From the NCBI GenBank assembly GCA_903859265.1, contig CAIOLZ010000067.1, forward strand, positions 1 through 25,465: DNA of 25,465 bases, given 5' to 3'. Each line of letters begins with the position of its first letter. Position 1 is the first letter of the stretch. This stretch comes from an uncultured beta proteobacterium. GTDB taxonomy: Bacteria; Pseudomonadota; Gammaproteobacteria; Burkholderiales; Burkholderiaceae_C. Positions 1 through 7,071 of the stretch are shown piece after piece. A program made the position numbers and the translations under genes. The notes under the pieces are model-generated. The model searched no databases and was not told where the DNA came from. It saw nothing but the letters and a program-made list of their open reading frames with translations.

Positions 1-671
1 GGAACCGAAGGTGGCGCCAGCGGTAAAGCAGGGTCGGCAGCCACTACCGGACCATCGCTCACAACCGGTTTTGAAGCGGACTTTGTTGGCGCTTCGGAGA
101 TTTCACTGGTCAGCGCTGCAGGAGCCCCTGATGCGGACTCTTTGTTATCTTTTGGCGGCTCCAGGGGCACATCGGGTGCAGCTGCAGGACCCGGCGCAAT
201 CGATACAACCTTGGGAACCTGTAGTTCAGGAATGACAACCAGCGCAATCGCACCGAGCAACAGCGCAGTCACTACCACTACGGTCGGGCGCTTCAAAAAA
301 TCGATGACTGACGAACTTTTGATGGACCCGGGCGAGTGAAAGGGTGCATTGATACCACGCTTGTCCGCATCGAATTGGGGTACGCTGCTCTGGGGCAGCA
401 GCAGCAATACCGGCGCTGAATCAATTTTCAGAGTACGGCATACGCTCGCAGCCAATGCACGCACAAACACTGCGTCCGGCAACAAATCCAGCCGGTCTGC
501 TTCCAACGCTTCCAGCTTCTTGACCGGCACCTTCATCGAGACAGCCAGCGCCGCAACGTGCAACCCCGCTGATTCCCGTGCGCGGCGCAAAATGGCGCCT
601 GCAGTCAGCGCAGGCGCAGCGTCACCGGATGGCGCGATGGCGGTCGTTAATCCTTGTGCATCTTCACTCAT
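1..671 (-). CDS. rodZ: RodZ-like helix-turn-helix membrane protein (partial)
   Basis: Reading the minus strand from the ATG at 671 gives an open frame to the left edge (223 codons, no stop), so the C-terminus is missing. Residues about 22-90 look like the Xre-type helix-turn-helix of RodZ, with AGAILRRARESAGLHVAALA followed by a KKLEALE segment. A basic stretch then leads into one hydrophobic segment (about residues 129-149), followed by a Pro/Ala/Ser-rich region. A cytoplasmic HTH, one membrane span and a disordered linker is the RodZ/DUF4115 architecture; RodZ links MreB to the elongation machinery in rod-shaped cells. The start overlaps the end of pilW by 8 bp, implying translational coupling. 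The order rlmN - pilW - rodZ is widely conserved in proteobacteria. The C-terminal DUF4115 domain lies outside the window and cannot be checked. Confidence 0.85.
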   Translation of the reverse strand, partial: MSEDAQGLTTAIAPSGDAAPALTAGAILRRARESAGLHVAALAVSMKVPVKKLEALEADRLDLLPDAVFVRALAASVCRTLKIDSAPVLLLLPQSSVPQFDADKRGINAPFHSPGSIKSSSVIDFLKRPTVVVVTALLLGAIALVVIPELQVPKVVSIAPGPAAAPDVPLEPPKDNKESASGAPAALTSEISEAPTKSASKPVVSDGPVVAADPALPLAPPSV

Positions 672-1488
672 CGAAAGCACCTCTTTCAAAAGCAGCCGCT
701 TGTGAAGATTGTGAATACCGTTTCAGCAGTTGCGCACCGAGTTGCGACGCGGCATCTGAATTGCCCATTTTTCTCTCAATCTTGATGCCCAGCCAGAGGG
801 AATCCGCCGTCGCGTAATTGCTATTGTTGATGCGTCGAATGTAAAACTGGGCGTTTGCAAAATCACCCCGCCCGAACTTCAACAACCCAATGTTGTAACC
901 CGCGACGGGATTGGCCGGATCGATTTCATAGGACTTGGTAAAACTGGCTTCAGCCTCTTCTTTTTGACCGGCGCCGAGCTGGCAAATGCCCTGCTCCACC
1001 AGCGTATTTGAGCGCTGCAAATACCCCGGCGTCGCGAGCGCGATGCCAAACATTTTGTAGGCCTCGGTGTTTCGGTTCTGCTTGCACAGCAACACACCGT
1101 AGTTATGCCGGACTTCAGCCGATGCCGGATTAATGGAGAGTGCTTTTTCAAAGCTGGCGGCAGCCAACGGGTAATCGTTGGAACGCATGTAAATCAGCCC
1201 GCGCATGTTGTACGCCTCGAACCAATTCGGATCTGCGGAAATGGCCTGTTTGACCTCATCGAGCGCAATCGTGTTCTTGCCGTCCTGGAAATACAGAATC
1301 GCCAGACGCAAACGGTTCGATGCACGTTTACGGTTCTCGGGCTCATCAGACGCGGTGTAAGCTTCGGTCGGGCTGGCCGTGGGCACGGAAGGCGCGGCGC
1401 ATCCGCCAAGCCCCGCGAACAACATGGCGATGGCCGCCGTGCCCAAAAACGCAGCAAAAGAAGTAAAAATCCGGTTTTTGCTAACCAT
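664..1488 (-). CDS. pilW: PilW/PilF-like type IV pilus biogenesis lipoprotein with TPR repeats
   Basis: The 274-residue protein has a lipoprotein signal peptide with lipobox LGGC (Cys30) and then helical tetratricopeptide repeats over about residues 60-270 (for example WFEAYNMRGLIYMRSNDYPLA and AEVRHNYGVLLCKQ). This matches PilW/PilF, the outer-membrane pilotin that supports PilQ secretin assembly and pilus stability. I chose the ATG at 1488 over an in-frame ATG at 1524 because it overlaps the rlmN stop by only 8 bp and gives a normal signal peptide (basic n-region, then hydrophobic core). The 1524 start would add 12 residues buried in rlmN. The gene lies between rlmN and rodZ, its usual position. 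TPR proteins are generic, so the name rests on length, lipobox and gene order together. Confidence 0.9.
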   Translation of the reverse strand: MVSKNRIFTSFAAFLGTAAIAMLFAGLGGCAAPSVPTASPTEAYTASDEPENRKRASNRLRLAILYFQDGKNTIALDEVKQAISADPNWFEAYNMRGLIYMRSNDYPLAAASFEKALSINPASAEVRHNYGVLLCKQNRNTEAYKMFGIALATPGYLQRSNTLVEQGICQLGAGQKEEAEASFTKSYEIDPANPVAGYNIGLLKFGRGDFANAQFYIRRINNSNYATADSLWLGIKIERKMGNSDAASQLGAQLLKRYSQSSQAAAFERGAFDE

Positions 1489-2638
1489 TGGCCCGCTCCG
1501 TGACAGGTTTAGGAGCCTGCACAAACTCAGGCGTCAGGACTATCACGCGTTGCTTGGCCATTCGTTTCGTTACCTCGGTTCGGTCTTTCACATCACCGGC
1601 CAGTTGGCCACATGCGGCATCGATATCATCACCGCGGGTTTTTCGGACCGTGGTGACCAGTCCGGCATCCATCAATATTTTGGCAAATTCCGATATGGCC
1701 TTGTGGCTAGACCGCGCCAGGCCGGAAGCTGGAAACGGATTGAAGGGAATCAGGTTCAATTTGCACCAGGTCGCATCACCATCTGCAGTCAATAACTGCA
1801 CCAATTCCCTGGCATGGGCTGGCGAGTCGTTGACTGCATCGAGCATGCAGTACTCCAGGGTTATGAAATCCCGGGGCGCGAACTGCAAGTACTTTTTGCA
1901 GGCCTGCAAAAGCTCCGCAATAGGATATTTTCTGTTGAGGGGCACCAGGTTATCGCGCAACGCATCATTGGGAGCATGCAGGGAAACCGCCAGCGCCACC
2001 GGGCAATCCAGACCGAGCCGCTCCATCATCGGCACCACGCCGGATGTGGACACCGTGACGCGGCGCCGTGAAAGGCCGTAGCCGTGGTCGTCGAGCATCA
2101 CCCGTAAGGCTTGGACCAGATGCGTGTAGTTCTGCAGCGGTTCACCCATTCCCATCATGACCACGTTGGATATCACACGATCGGCCGATTGCAGATGCTT
2201 GCGCAGAAAATGCTCGGCAAACCAGAGCTGTGAAATGATCTCACCAGCACTGAGATTGCGACTAAAGCCCTGGTGTCCGGTCGAACAAAACCGGCAACCT
2301 ACAGCGCAGCCGGCCTGTGAAGAAACGCAAAGCGTTCCACGGTCAGCTTCGGGGATAAAAACGGCTTCAACCACATCGCCGCCCCCGACTTCAAACAGCC
2401 ATTTGATCGTGCCATCGGCAGAGATGTGCTGCGCCTTCACGGTAAGCGCCCTGACTTCAGACGAGCTTTTGAGCTTTTCCCGCAATGATTTTGCGAGGTC
2501 GCTCATTTCGTCGAAGTGGGATGCACCCTTCTGGTGAATCCACCGGAACAGCTGGGTCGCGCGATAACGTTTTTCTCCCAGCCGCTCGCAGTAGCCGGCC
2601 AAACCCTCGAGGTCGTAGTCGAGCAGGTTGGCCGTCAT
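1481..2638 (-). CDS. rlmN: RlmN, dual-specificity 23S rRNA (A2503-C2) / tRNA (A37-C2) methyltransferase
   Basis: This 385-residue radical-SAM enzyme methylates C2 of adenine 2503 in 23S rRNA and A37 in some tRNAs. The Fe-S cluster motif CxxxCxxC is visible as CAVGCRFC (Cys111, Cys115, Cys118). The second catalytic cysteine, which carries the methyl intermediate, is probably Cys343 in DAACGQL near the C-terminus. The GMGEPL motif (about residues 163-168) and VSLHAPND (about 218-225) are typical of the family. Length matches the family norm, with the N-terminal accessory domain present. The start lies 8 bp downstream of the ndk stop, and the stop overlaps pilW, so this is one transcription unit. 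Confidence 0.97.
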   Translation of the reverse strand: MTANLLDYDLEGLAGYCERLGEKRYRATQLFRWIHQKGASHFDEMSDLAKSLREKLKSSSEVRALTVKAQHISADGTIKWLFEVGGGDVVEAVFIPEADRGTLCVSSQAGCAVGCRFCSTGHQGFSRNLSAGEIISQLWFAEHFLRKHLQSADRVISNVVMMGMGEPLQNYTHLVQALRVMLDDHGYGLSRRRVTVSTSGVVPMMERLGLDCPVALAVSLHAPNDALRDNLVPLNRKYPIAELLQACKKYLQFAPRDFITLEYCMLDAVNDSPAHARELVQLLTADGDATWCKLNLIPFNPFPASGLARSSHKAISEFAKILMDAGLVTTVRKTRGDDIDAACGQLAGDVKDRTEVTKRMAKQRVIVLTPEFVQAPKPVTERANG

Positions 2639-2646
2639 GGCATAAC

Positions 2647-3072
2647 TTAGCGTGAGTACACGTTCATGCCGGGGAAAAAGAATGCCACCTCATTGGCAGC
2701 AGTTTCCACAGCATCCGAACCGTGCACAGCATTTGCGTCGATGCTGTCTGCGAAGTCAGCACGAATGGTTCCGGGCGCAGCCTTTTTCGGGTCAGTAGCG
2801 CCCATCAGATCGCGGTTTTTAAGGATGGCGTTTTCACCTTCTAGCGCTTGAATCATGACGGGGCCGGAGATCATGAACTCCACCAAATCCTTGAAAAACG
2901 GGCGCGCCTTATGCACAGCGTAAAAAGCCTCGGCCTCACCACGCGACAGATGCACCATCTTGGCAGCAACCACCTTCAAGCCAGCCGCTTCAAAACGGGC
3001 GTAAATTTGCCCGATAACGTTTTTTGCAACAGCATCCGGCTTGATGATTGAGAGTGTGCGTTCGATCGTCAT
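2647..3072 (-). CDS. ndk: Nucleoside diphosphate kinase
   Basis: This 141-residue protein transfers the gamma-phosphate of ATP to nucleoside diphosphates through a phosphohistidine. The N-terminus ERTLSIIKPDAV and the active-site segment NAVHGSD with His117 are diagnostic. Length is the family standard (about 140). It is the first gene of the ndk-rlmN-pilW-rodZ run, with a purine-rich ribosome-binding stretch (AGGAAA) upstream of the ATG. The 75-bp gap before it, after rluB, contains a good extended -10 element and is the likely promoter region. Confidence 0.98.
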   Translation of the reverse strand: MTIERTLSIIKPDAVAKNVIGQIYARFEAAGLKVVAAKMVHLSRGEAEAFYAVHKARPFFKDLVEFMISGPVMIQALEGENAILKNRDLMGATDPKKAAPGTIRADFADSIDANAVHGSDAVETAANEVAFFFPGMNVYSR

Positions 3073-3130
3073 AGTAAGTTTTCCTGAGCTAATGGTTTGA
3101 GTGTTTTTGCTCTCATAAGCAAAGCCTTTG

Positions 3131-3139
3131 ATTTTACCA
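3131..3139 (-). promoter_or_regulatory. Candidate extended -10 promoter for ndk
   Basis: On the minus strand this reads TGGTAAAAT, an extended -10 (TGn plus TAAAAT, five of six matches to TATAAT). It lies about 60 bp upstream of the ndk ATG and just after the rluB stop. The hexamer at the -35 position is poor (CGTAAC), which extended -10 promoters tolerate. Assignment rests on motif and position only. Confidence 0.4.
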
Positions 3140-3147
3140 TTGCAATG

Positions 3148-4458
3148 TTACCGGTTACGTCCGCCGCGGCGGTTTCCGGAATTTGGTCCTCCACCGCGCG
3201 GCCCGCCCTCCTGGCGTTGGCGGGTAAAACTGTCGGCACCAATGTAGCCCAGCGACGTTTTCATGGGGTCGGGCTGTCCGGACGGCATGCCTGCGCCCGC
3301 GCGGTCTTGCCGGCCGCCGCCGTTTTTGCCTGCCCCTGGAGCGCCATTTCTTCCCATGCGAGGTGCGCCGATGTCAGGACGCGGAGCCCCGCTGGACCGG
3401 CCACCCCCTCTTCGGTTACCTCGTCCCAAACGATTGGCACCTGCGCCGTTACCCCCGCCATGGGCGGCACCCTGGTCATCGCCCTGCCTGGCCCGGGCTG
3501 GGCTGCCCGCAGCCTGTGCCAGAGCACGAATGTCGGACTCTCCAAGCTCCATGAACGCGCCACGCTTGAGACCACGGGGTAACTGCATCGCGCCATAGCG
3601 AATGCGGATCAGGCGACTTACCGCGTGGCCGACAGACTCCAGCATGCGTCGTACTTCTCGGTTACGACCCTCGGAGATGGTGACCCGGTACCAGCAATTG
3701 GATCCTTCACCACCGCCATCTTCAATCGAACCGAACTGGGCCACGCCGTCGTCCAACCGGACGCCATCGAGCAATGCCTGTTTTTCTTCCTTGTTCAGTG
3801 CACCCAGCACGCGCACCGCATACTCCCGCTCCAGTCCAAAACGGGGATGCATCAGATTATTGGCGAGTTCGCCCGAGCTGGTGAAAAGCAGCAAGCCCTC
3901 GGTATTGAGATCAAGACGTCCAACCGACTGCCACTTCCCGTTTTGCAATTTGGGCAGCTTGCGAAAAACGGTAGGCCGGTTTTGCGGATCGTCGTGGGTC
4001 ACTACCTCGCCGGCAGGCTTGTGGTAGGCGATGACGCGCGGGGGCGGCGGATCGACCCGGAAGCGGATGGGCTTTCCATTGACCTTGATGCTGTCGCCAA
4101 ACTGAATGCGCTGACCGATGTGGGCGGGCTCGTTGTTGACCGAGATTCGCCCCTCCAGAATCAGTTGCTCCATCTCCAGGCGTGAGCCCATACCCGCCTG
4201 TGCCAACACCTTATGCAACTTGGGCGTCTCCGCCATCGGCGCCAAAACCCGTTTGGGAACCTCAACTTCCGCGGCATCTTCAGCGTCAAACTCACCGGAC
4301 AAGATATCCGCGAAACGAATGTGCGCAGCGTCTGCTGGCGCCGCCAGCGCCGCCGCTGGGGCTTGTTCGGGAGTCTCCATTGCCTGGCCTAGCCCGGGGA
4401 GTTGCTCCTCGATGTGATCTGGTTCCTGCGGGCTGGCGTCTGGGGTGGTTGGGTTCAT
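3148..4458 (-). CDS. rluB: RluB-like 23S rRNA pseudouridine synthase with long Gly/Arg-rich tail
   Basis: The 436-residue protein has three parts. Residues 1-75 are an acidic, Ala/Pro/Glu-rich extension. An S4 RNA-binding domain follows (about 78-130, PKLHKVLAQAGMGSR). The RsuA/RluB/E/F-type catalytic domain (about 140-310) carries the signature GRLDLNTEGLLLFT, in which Asp183 is the catalytic aspartate. Residues about 318-436 form a low-complexity tail rich in Gly, Arg and Asn with RGG-like pieces. RluB converts U2605 of 23S rRNA to pseudouridine in E. coli. The start overlaps the scpB stop by 4 bp (ATGA), and scpB-rluB is a common gene pair. RluB rather than RsuA/RluE/RluF is inferred from this pairing and the tail. 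Confidence 0.92.
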   Translation of the reverse strand: MNPTTPDASPQEPDHIEEQLPGLGQAMETPEQAPAAALAAPADAAHIRFADILSGEFDAEDAAEVEVPKRVLAPMAETPKLHKVLAQAGMGSRLEMEQLILEGRISVNNEPAHIGQRIQFGDSIKVNGKPIRFRVDPPPPRVIAYHKPAGEVVTHDDPQNRPTVFRKLPKLQNGKWQSVGRLDLNTEGLLLFTSSGELANNLMHPRFGLEREYAVRVLGALNKEEKQALLDGVRLDDGVAQFGSIEDGGGEGSNCWYRVTISEGRNREVRRMLESVGHAVSRLIRIRYGAMQLPRGLKRGAFMELGESDIRALAQAAGSPARARQGDDQGAAHGGGNGAGANRLGRGNRRGGGRSSGAPRPDIGAPRMGRNGAPGAGKNGGGRQDRAGAGMPSGQPDPMKTSLGYIGADSFTRQRQEGGPRGGGPNSGNRRGGRNR

Positions 4459-5102
4459 TGTGAAAATCCATCGTTGATGTGCGGCGCGTCCGGTGCGTCA
4501 TCTGGCTCCAGAATCATAGGCATCTGGCCAACGGCATCTTCCGCCGGCAAAGCGGGTTCCACCAGATCCCCAAATACTCGTTCAGCATCCTTGGGACTCT
4601 CCAGAAGCGGTAACTGGTCCAATGAATTCAGACCCAAGTCGTCCAAGAACTGGCGCGTTGTTGCAAACAGTGCGGGCCGGCCGGCGGCTTCGCGGTGCCC
4701 TATCACCTCCACCCACCCGCGATCCTCAAGCTGCTTTAACAGCAGGGAGCTGATCGTCACGCCCCGAATATCTTCCATATCGCCACGCGTTACCGGCTGG
4801 CGGTATGCAATGATGGCCAGCGTTTCCAGAGTCGCACGGGTGTAGCGCGGTGGCTTTTCCGGATGCAGGCGGTCCAGATATTCCCGCATCTCGGGCCGAC
4901 TTTGAAAACGCCAGCCACTGGCAACATGCACCAATTCAACTCCCTTGCCCGACCAGTCCAGCCGGAGTTCCTCCAGGAGACCTTTCAAGGTGTCGAGCCC
5001 CAGCGCATCGGCGAACAAAGCCTTCATGTCGCGCAGTTGCATGGGCTGCTGCGAGCATACCAATGCGGTCTCCAAGACCCGCTTTGCGTCGGTCAGGTTC
5101 AT
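4455..5102 (-). CDS. scpB: ScpB, segregation and condensation protein B
   Basis: This 215-residue protein is the winged-helix (kite) subunit of the Smc-ScpAB complex, which compacts and segregates the chromosome. Family features include the N-terminal AKRVLETALVCSQQPM segment, the central RYTRATLETLAIIAYRQPVT motif (about residues 86-106) and ISSLLLKQLEDRGWVEVIGH, followed by GRPALFATT. These are among the most conserved ScpB blocks. The C-terminus is an acidic tail. It is coupled to rluB by a 4-bp overlap and lies 120 bp downstream of rluD. Confidence 0.95.
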   Translation of the reverse strand: MNLTDAKRVLETALVCSQQPMQLRDMKALFADALGLDTLKGLLEELRLDWSGKGVELVHVASGWRFQSRPEMREYLDRLHPEKPPRYTRATLETLAIIAYRQPVTRGDMEDIRGVTISSLLLKQLEDRGWVEVIGHREAAGRPALFATTRQFLDDLGLNSLDQLPLLESPKDAERVFGDLVEPALPAEDAVGQMPMILEPDDAPDAPHINDGFSQ

Positions 5103-5222
5103 ATCAGACTATGTTCCGGAAATGCCACCCAAGGCGGGCGGCTGATCACTTAGATTCGATCTCAGGGCGCAAGGTGGTTTAAGCCTGAGCGTCTGCCGTG
5201 GGCTCGTTCCCGAACCGTGACG

Positions 5223-6203
5223 CTAATGAGCATCCACCGCTGGAATTGGATTGTATCGTAGCCCCAACGTGCTGAGCAGCTTCACCATATCGGCAGCCAG
5301 CTCGGCGTGAAACACCAAATCGGCGCCACTGACAGGATGCGCGAAAGCCAGCCGCGTCGCATGCAGCGCCTGGCGGTCAATCCCCGCGCCAGGCAAGCCG
5401 CCATATGTCACATCGCCCACCAGCGGATGGCCGATGGATGCCATATGGACGCGAATCTGGTGGGTGCGTCCGGTATGCAAGACGCAATGCACCAGAGATC
5501 CAGACTCAACGGCGTCGAGCAGCCGGATGTCGGTTCTCGCCGTTTTTCCGGACGACTGCTCCAGGTTCACCACCGCCATGCGAAGCCGGTTGCGCGGATC
5601 GCGACCGATGGGGGCATCCACCGTGCGCTCGGGATTTCCGATCCATCGCTTGTGGGCAATTGCAAGGTATTGCCGGCTTATTTCCCGCGCGGCCATGGCC
5701 TGCACCAGACGGTCCATCGCTTCTCGGTGACGCGCCACGACCATCAGGCCGCTGGTGTCTTTATCCAGTCTGTGCACGATGCCTGCCCTCGGTACCAGCG
5801 CAAAAACCGGATCATGGGCCAGCAAGGCATTTAAGAGAGTGCCGCTCCAATTGCCGGGCGCAGGATGCACGACCAGGCCGGCGGGCTTGTTGATGACCAG
5901 AACGTCGGCGTCTTCGTACACGACATTGAGCGCAATGGCCTCGGGCTTGAAGGCCTGGCTCTGGGGCGTTGGCTGCAACTCAATATCAACGGTATCGCCC
6001 ACCTTGACTTTGGCTGAAGGCTTGGCGGCAGGCTGGCCATTGAGCCACACCAGACCGGCACCAATCAACTGCTGCACGTAACTGCGCGAGAACTCGGCCA
6101 AATGTTCCACCAGCGCTTTGTCCAGACGCTGTCCGTGCATTGCCACCGAAATTTCCGCTCTGCGTGTCTCGCTCGCCGGCGTCAGGTCACCAGCATCTTC
6201 CAA
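5223..6203 (-). CDS. rluD: RluD-type 23S rRNA pseudouridine synthase
   Basis: The protein is an RluA-family synthase that acts on 23S rRNA (U1911/1915/1917 in E. coli RluD). An S4 domain begins near GQRLDKALVEHLAEFSRSY, followed by the catalytic domain with VVHPAPGNWSGT and the signature RAGIVHRLDKDTSGLMVVA, whose HRLDKDTSG holds the catalytic Asp. The C-terminal HTGRTHQIRVH block is also present. The frame stays open upstream to an ATG at 6374, but that start would lie inside bamD on the other strand. I prefer the TTG at 6203: GGAGA lies six bases upstream, and it gives 326 residues with a normal stretch before the S4 domain. A GTG at 6263 is the main alternative. The stop end is certain; the start is not. 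Confidence 0.9.
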   Translation of the reverse strand: MEDAGDLTPASETRRAEISVAMHGQRLDKALVEHLAEFSRSYVQQLIGAGLVWLNGQPAAKPSAKVKVGDTVDIELQPTPQSQAFKPEAIALNVVYEDADVLVINKPAGLVVHPAPGNWSGTLLNALLAHDPVFALVPRAGIVHRLDKDTSGLMVVARHREAMDRLVQAMAAREISRQYLAIAHKRWIGNPERTVDAPIGRDPRNRLRMAVVNLEQSSGKTARTDIRLLDAVESGSLVHCVLHTGRTHQIRVHMASIGHPLVGDVTYGGLPGAGIDRQALHATRLAFAHPVSGADLVFHAELAADMVKLLSTLGLRYNPIPAVDAH

Positions 6204-6227
6204 CGCAGTCTCCAAGGCGTCGGTCGA

Positions 6228-6233
6228 TATAAT
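6228..6233 (+). promoter_or_regulatory. Candidate -10 box (TATAAT) for bamD
   Basis: A perfect TATAAT lies 31 bp upstream of the bamD ATG, giving a predicted leader of about 25 nt that contains an AAGAAGG ribosome-binding site. No convincing -35 hexamer is seen at 16-18 bp spacing. Its position also argues that the divergent rluD starts near 6203 rather than further upstream. Confidence 0.4.
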
Positions 6234-6264
6234 GGGTAGGGTCTGTTTCAAGAAGGTTTTCACA

Positions 6265-7071
6265 ATGGTTCGCGTCAAATTATCGGTCGTTTGTGCAGTC
6301 GGCCTTTCCCTCTCATGGGTTTTGCTGGCGGGATGCTCCAGCACCACGGCGGATCCGACGGCAGGAATGTCCACCGCAGAAATTTACGCCGAAGCCAAGG
6401 ACCAGATGGACAGCACCCAGTGGGATAAGGCCATTCCGTTTCTGGAGAAGCTGGAGTCCCGTGCCGCCGGAACAACGCTGGCGCAACAGGCAGAGATTGA
6501 CAAGGCGTATGCCCAATACAAAACCGGTGAACCGGCGCAAGCGATTGCCACGCTGGACCGATTCATCAAGCTGCATCCGGCGAGCCCGGCGCTGGATTAC
6601 GCGATGTACCTCAAGGGTTCAGTCAATTTCAATGACGATCTGGGCCTGTTCTCTTCAGTCACCCGGCAGGATCTGACTGAGCGCGATCAAAAAGCAGCCA
6701 AGGAATCTTTTGAGTCCTACAAGGAACTGGTGACGCGCTTTCCGGACTCGCGCTATTCGGAAGACGCCCGGTTGCGAATGAATTACATCGTGAGCGCACT
6801 GGCCCAGTACGAGGTGCATGTGGCGCGCTATTACTACAAACGCGGCGCCTATTTGGCAGCGATCAACCGGGCACAGGTTGCGCTCAATGACTACCGTAAC
6901 GTACCCGCGCTTGAAGAAGCCCTGTACCTGGTTTACAAATCCTATGACGCCCTTGGAATGGTAAAGCTGCGCGACGATGCGCACCGCGTACTGGAAACCA
7001 ATTACCCGCAATCGGACTTTTTGCTCCGGGGTGGTCGCCCTGTCAATGATCCGTGGTGGAAGGTCTGGTAA
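6265..7071 (+). CDS. bamD: BamD, outer-membrane protein assembly lipoprotein
   Basis: The 268-residue lipoprotein is the essential BamD subunit (older name ComL) of the beta-barrel assembly machine at the periplasmic face of the outer membrane. A lipobox VLLAGCSS places the lipidated Cys at residue 24; Ser at +2 is compatible with outer-membrane sorting. TPR-like helices follow, with family blocks such as EIYAEAKDQMDSTQWDKAI, ALDYAMYLKGSVNF, DSRYSEDARLRMNYIV and the YYYKRGAYLAAINR segment. The start is fixed by AAGAAGG eight bases upstream and by the signal peptide; an in-frame ATG at 6118 would add 49 unlikely residues. The gene is divergent from rluD, and its 3' end overlaps the convergent helicase gene by 29 bp. 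Confidence 0.96.
   Translation: MVRVKLSVVCAVGLSLSWVLLAGCSSTTADPTAGMSTAEIYAEAKDQMDSTQWDKAIPFLEKLESRAAGTTLAQQAEIDKAYAQYKTGEPAQAIATLDRFIKLHPASPALDYAMYLKGSVNFNDDLGLFSSVTRQDLTERDQKAAKESFESYKELVTRFPDSRYSEDARLRMNYIVSALAQYEVHVARYYYKRGAYLAAINRAQVALNDYRNVPALEEALYLVYKSYDALGMVKLRDDAHRVLETNYPQSDFLLRGGRPVNDPWWKVW

Noticed and set aside
3097..4501. Long open frames in the strand opposite rluB
   Set aside because: They are shadows of a G+C-rich coding region: no ribosome-binding sites, low-complexity Pro/Arg products, and the minus-strand gene is certain.
6118..6264. 49-residue N-terminal extension of BamD from ATG 6118
   Set aside because: It would precede a complete lipoprotein signal peptide, has no ribosome-binding support and lies over the rluD coding strand.
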